Shown one piece after another: positions 49,314 to 58,988 of a stretch of DNA of 64,000 nucleotides. Under the pieces are notes generated by a model. That model was not told the DNA's origin and did not search any database. It saw nothing but the letters and a program-made list of their open reading frames with translations. Source of the DNA: Mycolicibacterium rutilum (GTDB lineage: Bacteria > Actinomycetota > Actinomycetes > Mycobacteriales > Mycobacteriaceae); the NCBI RefSeq assembly GCF_900108565.1, contig NZ_LT629971.1, positions 1,922,001 to 1,986,000 of the forward strand, given 5' to 3'. Positions within the stretch are counted from its first letter, which is position 1. Every line of letters begins with the position of its first letter. Position numbers and translations under genes: made by a program.

Positions 49314-50582
49314 TCACGGCGCACGTTTCCCGGCGAGCGCGGTCAGGTGCACGACGATGCCGACCACCGGCCCGCACAGCAGCGCGACGACGGTGCGGGT
49401 CTGCAGGTCCAGCGGCATCAGCAGCAACAGCGTCGAGGCGACGGTGGCCGACACCCACCCGAGTGAGTACGCCCGGTGCAGCGCGGCCGCCACCGCGGCC
49501 GCACCCGTCAAGGTGAGCAGCGCGATCGCGACCGCCGCCCCGGTGAGCCAGGCCAGCAGCGCGCCGTCGGCGTGGTAGTCCGCGCCGAATGCGCTGCGCA
49601 GCAGCCACGGTCCGATCGCACCGGCGGCGACGACACCGAGCGCGCCGACCCCGGCCACCACGGTCGCCGGCACCACCAGCGCCCGCAGCCGGTGCGCGCG
49701 CTGGTCGACGAAGTGCGCGATCAGGTTGCCCTGCATCGCGGTCAGCGGAACCAGCAGCGGCGCCCGGGTCAGCGTCACCGCCAGGATCACCACCCCGCCC
49801 GCGGCGCCCAGATCACCCGACGTGGCCTTGAGCAGCACCGGAAACCCCATCACGAGGATCGCGCTGGCACCGGCCGCGGCGATCGAATGCGACGCGCCGC
49901 GCAGGAAAGTCGCGGTGCCGCCCGGGGTCAGCAGCGCGGCCGCGTCCCGGCCGGCCGGCGAGGTCGCGAGCAGGATCAGCCATGCGACGGCCCCCGCCAC
50001 CGTCGCCCACAGGTAGCCGACCAGTCCCCACCCGACGATGAACGTCGCGACGGCCACCACCACCCGCAGCGCGGCGTCGGTGACCATCAGCGCGCCGTAG
50101 GCCGTCCACCGGTCCAGCCCCGCCAGCACCCCGAGCAGCGCCGCGTGCAGGCAGAAACCGGCCAGCCCGACGGCCAGCAGCGCGACGGACAACCACCGCG
50201 ACTCGACGAACACCCGGCCCGACCACAGCGGGGCGCTCAACGCGATCACCGCGGCCGCCGCCACCCCGACCAGCGCCGCCACCCGCAGCGGGTGGGTCCG
50301 CGGGCCGACGGCGATCTCGACATACGTCATGGACCGCACCTCGCGGGTGGATTCCTGCAGCAGCCCGAACGCGGCGCCGGTCACCAGCCCGAACGCACCC
50401 CAGAAGACCGCGAACACCGAGAACCCGGCCGGTTCCAGGTCGCGCGCGGCCAGGTAGAGCACCGCGTAGCCGCACAGCGCGGAGGCCGCGGTCGCCGCGC
50501 CGACCCGCACGACGCTGCCGCGGGTGACCGGCCCGGCCGTCGACGGACCGGTCGCACCCAGCGGTGCGCCCGCATCGGTCAC
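49314..50582 (-). CDS. Polysaccharide flippase-like membrane protein (MOP/Wzx-type)
   Basis: 422 residues with about 12 transmembrane helices, low in charged residues, resembling polysaccharide biosynthesis/oligosaccharide flippase proteins such as Rv3630. GTG start overlaps the M1 peptidase stop by 4 bp. Likely moves a lipid-linked saccharide or other polar product across the membrane. Confidence 0.75.
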   Translation of the reverse strand: MTDAGAPLGATGPSTAGPVTRGSVVRVGAATAASALCGYAVLYLAARDLEPAGFSVFAVFWGAFGLVTGAAFGLLQESTREVRSMTYVEIAVGPRTHPLRVAALVGVAAAAVIALSAPLWSGRVFVESRWLSVALLAVGLAGFCLHAALLGVLAGLDRWTAYGALMVTDAALRVVVAVATFIVGWGLVGYLWATVAGAVAWLILLATSPAGRDAAALLTPGGTATFLRGASHSIAAAGASAILVMGFPVLLKATSGDLGAAGGVVILAVTLTRAPLLVPLTAMQGNLIAHFVDQRAHRLRALVVPATVVAGVGALGVVAAGAIGPWLLRSAFGADYHADGALLAWLTGAAVAIALLTLTGAAAVAAALHRAYSLGWVSATVASTLLLLMPLDLQTRTVVALLCGPVVGIVVHLTALAGKRAP

Positions 50583-51910
50583 GGCGAGGCGTCCAGGTCG
50601 GGCAGCGCGGTCGAGTAGAGCCACGCCGTCCACAACGGGCGCAGCGAGTCGTCGGCGTAGTGCGACGCCAGACCGGTGAAGTCGTCGGTCACGACGGTGC
50701 TGTGCCGGTAGCGGCGTGTCCACTCCCGCAGCAGCGTGAAGAAGTTGTCGTCGCCGATGTGTCGCCGCAACACATGCAGGGTCAGCGCCCCCCGCTTGTA
50801 TACGCGGTCGTCGAACATGTCGCGCGGCCCGGGATCGGCGAGCACGAGGTCCTGCGGCGACTGGGCCAGCCGGCGGTGATAGTGCTGGGCCCACGCGTCG
50901 GCGCTGCGCCCGCCGGAGTTCTCCGACCACAACCACTCGGCGTAGCAGGCGAACCCCTCGTGCAGCCAGATGTGCCGCCAGCGCTGCGCGGTCACCGAGT
51001 TGCCGAACCACTGGTGGGCCAGTTCGTGCGCGATCAACCGCTCGGCGCCGCGTTCACCGTCGCAGTGGTTCGCCCCGAAGATCGAGATGCCCTGTGCCTC
51101 AAGCGGAATCTCCAGCTCGTCGTCGGTGACGACGACGGTGTAACCCTCCGCGAGCGGATAGTCGCCGAACAGTTTGACGAACAGCTTCATCATCTGCGGT
51201 TGCCGCGCGAAGTCGTAGTCAAAGGTGTCACGCAGGCGGTCCGGCAGCACGGCGTGGATCTCGACGCCGTTCTTGGCCATCCGGTGCCTGCCGTACATGC
51301 CGATCTGCAGCGTCACCAGATACGTCGACGTCGGCTCGGGCAGGTCGTAGACCCACGTCGTCATTCCGGCGCGGGCGCGGTGCGACACCAGTTCGCCGTT
51401 GGCGATCACCCGGTACGGGCTCTCGGCGGCGATCTGGATGCGAAAGCTCGCCTTGGCCGCGGGGTGGTCGTCACACGGGAACCACGACTGCGCGCCGTTA
51501 GGTTGGCCGGCGACCAGGGCGCCTTCGGTCAGCTCCTCGAATCCCACGTCGCCCCACTGGGATCGGATGGGGCGCGGGTTGCCGCCGTAGCGCACGACGA
51601 TCGTCATGGCCGCGCCGGCGGGCAGCGCGTCGCGCAGCGTGATGTGCAGCTTGCCCGAGGCGGTGCGGAACTGCGGGCGGTTGCCGTTGACGGTCACCTT
51701 CGACACCGACAGCGCCGGCGAGAGGTCGAGGGTGAAGGTGCGCAGCGACGCGAGCGTGACCGCGGTGATCGTGGCGGTGCCCGCGAGCCGGTTGCTCGCC
51801 ACCTTGTAGGTGAGCTCGAGGTCGTAGCGTGACGCGCGGTAGCCGAAATTGCCGCTGGTGGGCAGGTAGGGGTCGATGACCGGAGCGGGATTCTTCTTGG
51901 TTCTGGTCAC
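50579..51910 (-). CDS. M1-family zinc metallopeptidase
   Basis: 443 residues from a GTG at 51910 that overlaps the NRPS stop. Zinc motif H295-E-L-A-H299 with a downstream Glu in WLHEGFACYAEW; N-terminal M1 beta-saddle. It lacks the long C-terminal helical domain of PepN, and the usual GxMEN exopeptidase motif is replaced by a related stretch near EAQGISIFG, so peptide specificity may differ. No signal peptide. Coupling to an NRPS suggests it may process the peptide or its precursor. Confidence 0.85.
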   Translation of the reverse strand: MTRTKKNPAPVIDPYLPTSGNFGYRASRYDLELTYKVASNRLAGTATITAVTLASLRTFTLDLSPALSVSKVTVNGNRPQFRTASGKLHITLRDALPAGAAMTIVVRYGGNPRPIRSQWGDVGFEELTEGALVAGQPNGAQSWFPCDDHPAAKASFRIQIAAESPYRVIANGELVSHRARAGMTTWVYDLPEPTSTYLVTLQIGMYGRHRMAKNGVEIHAVLPDRLRDTFDYDFARQPQMMKLFVKLFGDYPLAEGYTVVVTDDELEIPLEAQGISIFGANHCDGERGAERLIAHELAHQWFGNSVTAQRWRHIWLHEGFACYAEWLWSENSGGRSADAWAQHYHRRLAQSPQDLVLADPGPRDMFDDRVYKRGALTLHVLRRHIGDDNFFTLLREWTRRYRHSTVVTDDFTGLASHYADDSLRPLWTAWLYSTALPDLDASP

Positions 51911-54900
51911 GCGGCCGTTTCTCGGGTCGAAGGTGTCGCCGCGTCGCGCCGTTTCTTGCGCACAGTCTGCCACGGTGCGATCGGGTTGCCCTGCCAGCGG
52001 GTCGAGGCGGGTACCTCGTCGCCGCGCATGACCAAAGACGCCGGCCCGACGGTGGCGCCCGCACCGACACGGGCCGCCGGCAGGGCCACGCAGTGCGTGC
52101 CGAGTGTCGAACCTGCCTCCAGCACAACGGAATCCACGCGCATGATGCGGTCATGGAACAGGTGGGTCTGCACGACGCAGCCCCGGTTGACGGTGGCGCC
52201 GTCGCCGAGGGTGACCAGGTCGGCCTCCGGCAGCCAGTACGTCTCACACCAGACGCCGCGCCCAATCCTGGCGCCGAGCGCACGCAACCACAGGTTCATC
52301 ACGGGCGTGCCGCTGGCCGCGCGGGCGAACCACGGGGCCGCCACCGTCTCGACGAACGTGTCGGCCACCTCGTTGCGCCACACGAACGCCGACCACAGCG
52401 GATGTTCGACGGCCCTGATCCGGCCCACCACAACCCATTTCGCGATCACCGCGACGCACCCGGCGATGGCGCCCGCCGCGAGTAACACCAGCCCGGACGC
52501 GGCGGCCGCCCAACCCCAGCCGAACTGGAGCGCCAGCCACTGCAGGGTCAGCAGCACCGCCACCCCGATGCCGAACGTCACGATCAGCGGCACGATCCGG
52601 CAGGTTTCGACCAGGCCGCGCAGCAGCTTCAGCCGCGCCGACGGGTGGAACGTGCGCAGCGCGTCGGCCGCGGTCGGCTTGCGGCGCAACCGGACCGGCG
52701 GGCTGCCCAGCCATGACGAACCGGCCTTGGCCTTGTGTGGCGCCGCGGACAGCACCGCGACCAGGCCGTCGTCGGGCACCTTGCGGCCCGGTTGGGTGAT
52801 GCCGGAGTTGCCGAGGAACGCGCGCTTGCCGATCGTCGCCCGGGCGACGTGGATCCAGCCGCCGCCCAACTCGTAGGAGCCGACCATCGTGTCGTCGGCC
52901 AGGAACGCGCCGTCCTCGACGACGGTGAACTTCGGCGTCAGCAGCGCGGTCGAGATCTCGGTTCCCGCACCGACCTTGGCGCCCAGCAGCCGCAGCCACC
53001 ACGGTGTCAGCAGGCTGGCGTAGATCGGGAACAGGTAGTTGCGCGCGGCGTCCATCAGCCGCTCGGTGGCCCAGATCTGCCAGCCGATCCGGCTGCGCAC
53101 CGGGTGATAACCCTCGCGTAACCGCACCGACAGCAGCCGCACCCCGAGTACGGTGAGCGCCGCGTATGCCGCCGCGGCCGCCAGCGTCGCGAGCGGTGCC
53201 CACAGCGCGGCCGGCGCGATCGCGGCGGCCAGGGACGGCGTGTCGCGGATGCCGTACCCGACAACGGCCAGGCCCGCGCCGATGGCCACCAGTGGCAGCG
53301 CGCTCAGCAGGATGCTCGTGACGCCGTAGACGCCGACCCACAGCGGCGCGCGCGGCGGCCGGTGATCGGGCCACGGGTGGCGCGCCTTGCCGGACTTCAC
53401 CGCCGGCGAACCCTTCCAGTACTGGCCGTTCTTCACCTTGCCGACGACGCCGGAACCCGGTGCCACGTCGGCATTCTTGCCGACCACTGCGCCGGGCAGC
53501 AGCGTGGTGCGGGCACCGACGGTGGCGTCGTTGCCGATGGTGATGGTGCCGACGTGGAAGTGGTCGCCGTCGATCCAGTGTCCTGACAGGTCGACCTCGG
53601 GTTCGACCGAACTGCGGTGCCCGAGTTTGAGCAACCCGGTCACCGGCGGCGTCGAGTGCAGGTCCACACCTTTGCCGACGCGGTTGCCCAACGCGCGCGC
53701 GTAGTACACCAACCACGGTGCGCCGGCGAGGTTTTCGGCGCCGCTGGCGTCGGCGAGCCGTTCGGCGAGCCACACCCGCAGGTGCACCGCGCCGCCGCGC
53801 CGGTACGTGCCGGGCTGCAGCCCGCCCAGCAGCATCCGCGCGCACAGCGCCGCGATGCCCATCCGGCCCAGTGGCGTGACGAACAGCAGGAACCCGACCC
53901 CGACGAGCCACCAGTTCACCGGCACGGCCCACGACACGAACGGCGCGGCAAGGTTGTTGAGCAGCGCCGCCCACACCACCCACTGCAGGCCCGCGAGCGT
54001 GGCCAGCGGCAGCGACAACGCGACCTGCGCGGCCTGGGTGAGGCGCGGCGTCGGCTTCACCGTGCGCGTCCGAACCTGTGGCGGCGGGTCGAGTTCGTCG
54101 AGGAAGCCGGCCAGTGAACCCAGCCGCGGATGGTCGTAGAGGTCGCCGACGGTCACCTGCGGGTAGCGCTGCCGCAGCGCGGCGACCAGTTGGGCCGCCG
54201 ACAGCGACCCGCCGCCGAGCGCGAAGAAGTCGGCCTCGGGGCCGTCGACGGGGGCGGCCAGCACCTCGCGCCACAGGCCGGCGACCCAGCCCATCGTGCC
54301 GGCCAGCTCGGGTCCGTCGGCAGCACCGCCGGCGTCGTCCACCGGCCACGGCAACGCGTCACGGTCCACCTTGCCGGACGTGCGGGTGGGCAGCTCCTCG
54401 ACGCGCACCAGCCGCGGGATCAGCGCGGCAGGCAGCGTCTCGGCCAGTGCGGCGCGCGCGGCGGCGAGGTCGAACGCCGGGTCCGCGCTGGCGATGTAGC
54501 CGACGAGCAGGGGAGTGCCACCCGCGGTGCGCCGGACCGCGGCTGCGCCGCCGCTGACCCCCGGCAGGTTCACCAGCGCGGTGTCCACCTCGCCGAGTTC
54601 GATGCGTCGCCCGCCGACCTTCACCTGATCGTCGGCGCGCCCCACGAAGTACAGCCCGTCGTGTTCGAGCCGCACGAGATCGCCGCTGCGGTAGGCCCGC
54701 GACCAGCCCAGCGTCGGCATCGGCGCGTACTTCTCGGCGTCCTTGTCGGGATCGAGGTAGCGGGCCAGCCCGACACCGCCGATGACGAGCTCACCGACCT
54801 CGCCGGGCCCGACCGGGGCGCCGTGCTGGTCGACGACCGCCAGGTCCCAACCCTGCAGCGGCAGGCCGATGCTCACCGGCCCGGTGCCGTCGAGTTTGGC

Positions 54901-55842
54901 CAGGCACGCCACCACCGTCGCCTCGGTGGGCCCGTAGGTGTTCCACACCTCGCGGCCTTCTACGGCGAGCCGTTCGGCGAGGTCGGGTGGGCAGGCCTCC
55001 CCGCCGAAGATCAGCAGCCGCACCGCCTCGAGCGCCTCGGCCGGCCATAGCGCCGCGAGCGTCGGCACCGTCGAGACCACGGTGATGTCCCGGGCGATCA
55101 GCCACGGACCCAGGTCCATCCCGCTGCGCACCAGCGACCGCGGTGCGGGCACCAGGCAGGCGCCGTGCCGCCAGGCCAGCCACATCTCCTCGCAGGACGC
55201 GTCGAACGCCACCGACAATCCGGCCAACACCCGGTCGCCGGGGCCGAGGGGATTGTCCTGCAAGAACATTCGCGCCTCGGCGTCGACGAACGCGGCCGCG
55301 CTGCGGTGGGTGACCGCGACGCCCTTCGGCGTGCCGGTGGAGCCGGACGTGAAGATGATCCACGCGTCGTCGCGGCCCAGCGGGGACGTGGCGCGCCAGC
55401 CGCGCGACGAGCCGGGCCCACGGACCAGGCCCGCCTCGGTGATGACCGCCACCACGTTGGCCTCGCCGAACACCAGGTCGGCGCGCTCCTGCGGGTCGTC
55501 CGCGTCGACGGGGACGTAGGCGGCGCCGGTGGCCAGCGTCGCGAGGATCGCCACGTAGAGCGCGTAGCTGCCCGACGGCATCCGGATGCCGATGCGGTCG
55601 CCCCGGCCGATGCCGCGCGCCGCCAGCCACGCCACGCTGTCCTCGATGTCGGTGATCAGCTCGGCATAGGTGAGCTGCACGGTGCCGTCGTCGATGGCCG
55701 GGGCTTCCGGGTAGCGCGCGGCCGTGTCGTAGAGGATGTCGATGAGCGTGCGCGGGGCGGGCGCGAACGCGGACACCAGGTACTGAGGCATCAGCGGCGA
55801 CGCGGTGTGCGGCGCCTCGCTGACCTGAAAATCCCCAGTCAC
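51907..55842 (-). CDS. Pls/PosA-type non-ribosomal peptide synthetase
   Basis: 1311 residues. Adenylation domain (about 30-510; IFTSGSTGTPKGVAVTH, FDASCEEMW, NTYGPTEATV, YRSGDLVR, GRADDQVKVGGRRIELGE), a carrier domain with phosphopantetheine Ser546 in FFALGGGSLSA, and a ~700-residue C-terminal part with six or so transmembrane helices separated by left-handed beta-helix (hexapeptide) acetyltransferase-like repeats. This layout is that of epsilon-poly-lysine synthetase (Pls) and PosA, with no condensation or thioesterase domain. It probably makes a short amino-acid homopolymer or links an amino acid to a surface glycan. Overlaps the M1 peptidase gene. Confidence 0.9.
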   Translation of the reverse strand: MTGDFQVSEAPHTASPLMPQYLVSAFAPAPRTLIDILYDTAARYPEAPAIDDGTVQLTYAELITDIEDSVAWLAARGIGRGDRIGIRMPSGSYALYVAILATLATGAAYVPVDADDPQERADLVFGEANVVAVITEAGLVRGPGSSRGWRATSPLGRDDAWIIFTSGSTGTPKGVAVTHRSAAAFVDAEARMFLQDNPLGPGDRVLAGLSVAFDASCEEMWLAWRHGACLVPAPRSLVRSGMDLGPWLIARDITVVSTVPTLAALWPAEALEAVRLLIFGGEACPPDLAERLAVEGREVWNTYGPTEATVVACLAKLDGTGPVSIGLPLQGWDLAVVDQHGAPVGPGEVGELVIGGVGLARYLDPDKDAEKYAPMPTLGWSRAYRSGDLVRLEHDGLYFVGRADDQVKVGGRRIELGEVDTALVNLPGVSGGAAAVRRTAGGTPLLVGYIASADPAFDLAAARAALAETLPAALIPRLVRVEELPTRTSGKVDRDALPWPVDDAGGAADGPELAGTMGWVAGLWREVLAAPVDGPEADFFALGGGSLSAAQLVAALRQRYPQVTVGDLYDHPRLGSLAGFLDELDPPPQVRTRTVKPTPRLTQAAQVALSLPLATLAGLQWVVWAALLNNLAAPFVSWAVPVNWWLVGVGFLLFVTPLGRMGIAALCARMLLGGLQPGTYRRGGAVHLRVWLAERLADASGAENLAGAPWLVYYARALGNRVGKGVDLHSTPPVTGLLKLGHRSSVEPEVDLSGHWIDGDHFHVGTITIGNDATVGARTTLLPGAVVGKNADVAPGSGVVGKVKNGQYWKGSPAVKSGKARHPWPDHRPPRAPLWVGVYGVTSILLSALPLVAIGAGLAVVGYGIRDTPSLAAAIAPAALWAPLATLAAAAAYAALTVLGVRLLSVRLREGYHPVRSRIGWQIWATERLMDAARNYLFPIYASLLTPWWLRLLGAKVGAGTEISTALLTPKFTVVEDGAFLADDTMVGSYELGGGWIHVARATIGKRAFLGNSGITQPGRKVPDDGLVAVLSAAPHKAKAGSSWLGSPPVRLRRKPTAADALRTFHPSARLKLLRGLVETCRIVPLIVTFGIGVAVLLTLQWLALQFGWGWAAAASGLVLLAAGAIAGCVAVIAKWVVVGRIRAVEHPLWSAFVWRNEVADTFVETVAAPWFARAASGTPVMNLWLRALGARIGRGVWCETYWLPEADLVTLGDGATVNRGCVVQTHLFHDRIMRVDSVVLEAGSTLGTHCVALPAARVGAGATVGPASLVMRGDEVPASTRWQGNPIAPWQTVRKKRRDAATPSTRETAA

Positions 55843-55926
55843 GGCTACAAAGTTACTCAGCGCGGTCCGCGGCCAGGGGTTTGACGTCGCCGATTTCGGT
55901 CATTCCGTTGTTCCTGGCAGAATCGT

Positions 55927-56053
55927 CGGCTGGAGGGGAGTATTCCTTCGCCGCGGCGTCGTCATCACGTCGGCCGTCATCGGACGACCGGTGCTGCGGG
56001 CTGACACGGCGACGTGCGGTGGAAGAGACCTCCGGCGCTTTGACGACCGGAGG
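55927..56053 (+). promoter_or_regulatory. yybP-ykoY-type (Mn2+) riboswitch before terC
   Basis: The leader carries the two hallmark blocks of the yybP-ykoY class: ggaggggagta at 55932-55942 and ggaagagacctcc at 56021-56033. P1 forms from GCTGGAGG (55929-55936) and CCTCCGGC (56029-56036). The 3' arm CCTCCGG is also complementary to CCGGAGG at 56047-56053, which is the terC ribosome site. The arm can thus pair with only one partner: with metal bound, P1 forms and the ribosome site is free. The class binds Mn2+ and controls exporters such as TerC/MntP. Confidence 0.75.
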
Positions 56054-56057
56054 ATAA

Positions 56058-57071
56058 GTGAACGTTTCTCAACTCGAATGGATCATCACGCTGAGCGTGA
56101 CGATCGCCATCCTGCTGTTCGACGTCGTGGTGATCGGCCGCCGACCACACGAACCGTCGAAGAAGGAAACCGGGATTGCGCTGACGTTCTACGTCGGGCT
56201 GGCCATCGCCTTCGGGTTGTGGACCTGGTTCTTCCACGGCAGCCAGTTCGGGTTGGAGTTCTTCGCCGGCTGGCTCACCGAATACAGCTTGTCCGTCGAC
56301 AACCTGTTCGTGTTCCTGATCATCATGGCCAGCTTCAACGTGCCGAGGAAGTACCAGCAGCAGGCACTGCTGGTCGGCATCATCCTGGCGCTGATCTTCC
56401 GCGGCATCTTCATCGCGCTCGGCGCGGTGGCGATCAACCAGTTCTCCTGGGTGTTCTACATCTTCGCCGCGTTCCTGATCTACACCGCGATCAACCTGGC
56501 CCGCGACACCGACCACGAGGACGACGGCGACAACGTCGTGGTTCGGTTCGCGCGCAACCACCTCAGCCTCACCGACAAGTGGGACGGCCTGAAGCTGTGG
56601 ATCAAGGAGAACGGCAAGCGGGTGATGACCCCGATGTTCCTGGTCATCGTCGCGCTCGGCACCACCGACCTGATCTTCGCGCTGGATTCCATCCCCGCGA
56701 TCTACGGCCTGACCCGCGAGCCGTACCTGGTGTTCACCGCGAACGTGTTCGCGCTGATGGGTCTGCGTCAGCTGTACTTCCTGCTGGGCGATCTGCTCAA
56801 GCGGCTGGTCTACCTGTCCCAGGGGCTGGCGTTCATCCTGGCCTTCATCGGTGTGAAGCTGCTGCTGCACGCGCTGCACGAGAACGAGGTGCCGTTCATC
56901 AACGGCGGCAACCACGTCCCGGTGCCGGAGATCCCGACGCTGTGGTCGCTGGGCGTCATCGTCGTCACGCTGCTCATCACCACCGTCGCGAGCCTGTACA
57001 AGACCCGCGTGCACGACGTGAAGAAAGCCGGCGACGAGACCGGTACCGACAAGACGTTGGATTCGCGCTGA
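56058..57071 (+). CDS. TerC-family membrane protein
   Basis: 337 residues, about nine transmembrane helices, with conserved intramembrane acidic sites in YSLSVDNLFVF and LIFALDSIPAI. TerC family members handle metal ions and are linked to Mn2+ efflux and tellurite resistance. GTG start with ggagga 4 bases upstream; that site is covered by the riboswitch hairpin. Confidence 0.9.
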   Translation: MNVSQLEWIITLSVTIAILLFDVVVIGRRPHEPSKKETGIALTFYVGLAIAFGLWTWFFHGSQFGLEFFAGWLTEYSLSVDNLFVFLIIMASFNVPRKYQQQALLVGIILALIFRGIFIALGAVAINQFSWVFYIFAAFLIYTAINLARDTDHEDDGDNVVVRFARNHLSLTDKWDGLKLWIKENGKRVMTPMFLVIVALGTTDLIFALDSIPAIYGLTREPYLVFTANVFALMGLRQLYFLLGDLLKRLVYLSQGLAFILAFIGVKLLLHALHENEVPFINGGNHVPVPEIPTLWSLGVIVVTLLITTVASLYKTRVHDVKKAGDETGTDKTLDSR

Positions 57072-57115
57072 TCGCAACCGTCGACGCAGGTCCGCGGCGC
57101 CTCTAGGTTCGACGG

Positions 57116-57511
57116 GTGCGTCTATTCGTGACCGATGCGCCCGACGGCGGCTGGACTGAAGTGACCGAGGGCGGGCAGCGGCCTGTCCGCGTTGCCGCGA
57201 CCGATCTGCAGGAGGCCCGCCGCGTGCGCGCGCGGATCCGGGCCGGCGCCGAGGACGTCGCGGTGATCCTCGACGTCACGGTGGCCGTGGCAGCGGACTT
57301 CCGCTCGGTGCATGACACGCTCGACCCGGTCGCCGGGGTGCGTTACGGCGGGCCGGTCGACGGGCTGGCCGGGCTCATCACCGACATCGAACTGGCCGAC
57401 GTCGCGGACGGCGTCACGCTGGTGCCGGCGTCACCGCGCCAGGATGTGCGCGCCCTCGCCCGCGACGTGCTGCACCGGCTGGCGGCGCGCGATCAGCCGA
57501 GAGCCTCGTAG
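57116..57511 (+). CDS. Conserved hypothetical protein
   Basis: 131 residues from a GTG at 57116. Beta-alpha alternation (MRLFVTDAPD, VAVILDVTVAV) suggests a small alpha/beta protein. Not recognised. It overlaps convergently with the serine hydrolase gene by 19 bp and follows terC by 44 bp. Confidence 0.6.
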   Translation: MRLFVTDAPDGGWTEVTEGGQRPVRVAATDLQEARRVRARIRAGAEDVAVILDVTVAVAADFRSVHDTLDPVAGVRYGGPVDGLAGLITDIELADVADGVTLVPASPRQDVRALARDVLHRLAARDQPRAS

Positions 57512-58644
57512 ATCGCGGTGGCGTAGCGGTTCGTGCGCTCGGTGCCGGTGGTGCCGGGGCCCATCTTGTTCATCACGTAGGTGATCGTGGCTCGACGGTC
57601 GGTGTCCATCACCGCCATCGAACCGCCCCAGCCGCCCCAGAAGCAGATGCGCCCCTCCGGGAACGCCGGGAACGCCGCGCTGGGCAGGCCGAAACCGATC
57701 CCGAACCGCAGCGGCACCATCAGCACGACGTCCGTGCCGTCGACCTGCTCCGAGAAAATCAGGTCGATCGTCTCGGGACGCAGCAGCTGGACGCCGTGCG
57801 CGGCGCCGCCCCGCGAGATCGGTGACAGTGCGCGCGCCAGCGCCCTGGCGTTGCCGTGACCGTTGGCGCCGCCGATGTCTGCCCGCCGCCAGCCGTCGGT
57901 CTCGGCGACGGCGGCGAAGTCGGCGGTCGTGCCCAGCAGCGGTCCGAACGTCTTGATCAGCGGATGGTCGGCGGGCAGCAGGTCGAGCGGCAGGTCCAGC
58001 GGCGGGGGAGGGACCAGTTCCGCGATGCGATGGGTGTCCTCGGGGCGGGCGCCGAGCTGGACGTCGGCCTGCAGCGGCGTGGCGATCTCGTCGCGGATGA
58101 AGTCCTTGAGCGACGAACCGGTGATCCGCCGGACCACCTCGCCGATCAGGTGCCCGTAGTTGAGCGCGTGATATCCCGATGCGGTGCCCGGTGCCCACCA
58201 CGGTTCCTGTTTGGCCAGCCGCTCGGTGGCCGCCGTCCAGTCGTAGATGTCGTCGATCCCGAACGGCGCCTCCCAGCCCGACACCCCCGAGGTGTGGGCG
58301 AGCAGATGGCGAATCTCGATGTCCTGCTTGCCGTTTGCGCCGAACTCGGGCCAGTAGGCAGCCACCGGGGCGAACGGGTCGAGCTGCCCGCGGTCGACGA
58401 GGATGAGCGCGGCCAGCGCGGTGAGCGTCTTGCTGCAGGACCAGAAGTTGACGATGGTGTGCTCGGCCCACGGGATCGTGGCGGCGCGGTCGGCGTGCCC
58501 ACCCCAGATGTCGACGACGAGTTCGCCGTCGAGGTCGACGGCGATCGACGCGCCGAGTTCATCACCCTTGGCGATCTCGTCGGCCAGCGCGTCGGCGACG
58601 CCGTCGAACCGCTTGTCCCACTGCCCGTGCACGGTCTGCTGCAT
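57493..58644 (-). CDS. Serine hydrolase, beta-lactamase-related (family VIII esterase-like)
   Basis: 383 residues from an ATG at 58644. Catalytic S69-C-S-K72 in the S-x-x-K box, a GYHALNYG block for the Tyr, and a late GGWGGS block near residue 342 corresponding to the K-T-G region. Typical of EstB/LipE-type esterases and class C-like hydrolases. No signal peptide, so likely cytosolic. Substrate unknown. Confidence 0.85.
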   Translation of the reverse strand: MQQTVHGQWDKRFDGVADALADEIAKGDELGASIAVDLDGELVVDIWGGHADRAATIPWAEHTIVNFWSCSKTLTALAALILVDRGQLDPFAPVAAYWPEFGANGKQDIEIRHLLAHTSGVSGWEAPFGIDDIYDWTAATERLAKQEPWWAPGTASGYHALNYGHLIGEVVRRITGSSLKDFIRDEIATPLQADVQLGARPEDTHRIAELVPPPPLDLPLDLLPADHPLIKTFGPLLGTTADFAAVAETDGWRRADIGGANGHGNARALARALSPISRGGAAHGVQLLRPETIDLIFSEQVDGTDVVLMVPLRFGIGFGLPSAAFPAFPEGRICFWGGWGGSMAVMDTDRRATITYVMNKMGPGTTGTERTNRYATAIYEALG

Positions 58645-58751
58645 CGGCTCATCATGCCGGTGCCGACCGCGCTGATGAGGGCAAACGGGCCGCTTGGGCG
58701 GTCGCCCCGGAGTAGCGTCTTGACGCGTCCGCCACATTCAAGGGGGTTCTG

Positions 58752-58988
58752 ATGCGGAAACTGGCGACCACACTGGCGGTGGGCGCGTTGATCGTCGGCC
58801 CACTCGCCACCGCTCAGGTGGCCGACGCCGCCTCGACGCCGCCCGCGACTCCGGGCCACGTCCAGGTGACGCCCGAGGCGCCGAAGGTCAAGGCGTACGA
58901 CTGCGAGGGCACGACGGGCCGGATGGGCTGCGGGCCGGGCTGGTTCTGGCGCGACGGCTGGCGCGGCTGGGCGTGCTACCCATGCTGA
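58752..58988 (+). CDS. Small secreted four-cysteine protein
   Basis: 78 residues. A clear Sec signal peptide (cleavage after ADA near residue 26) leaves about 52 residues: a Pro/Thr-rich spacer and a compact aromatic C-terminus with four Cys (C51, C60, C75, C78) and several Trp and Gly. ATG with aaggggg upstream. Two disulfides are likely. No family recognised. The next gene overlaps its stop. Confidence 0.7.
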   Translation: MRKLATTLAVGALIVGPLATAQVADAASTPPATPGHVQVTPEAPKVKAYDCEGTTGRMGCGPGWFWRDGWRGWACYPC

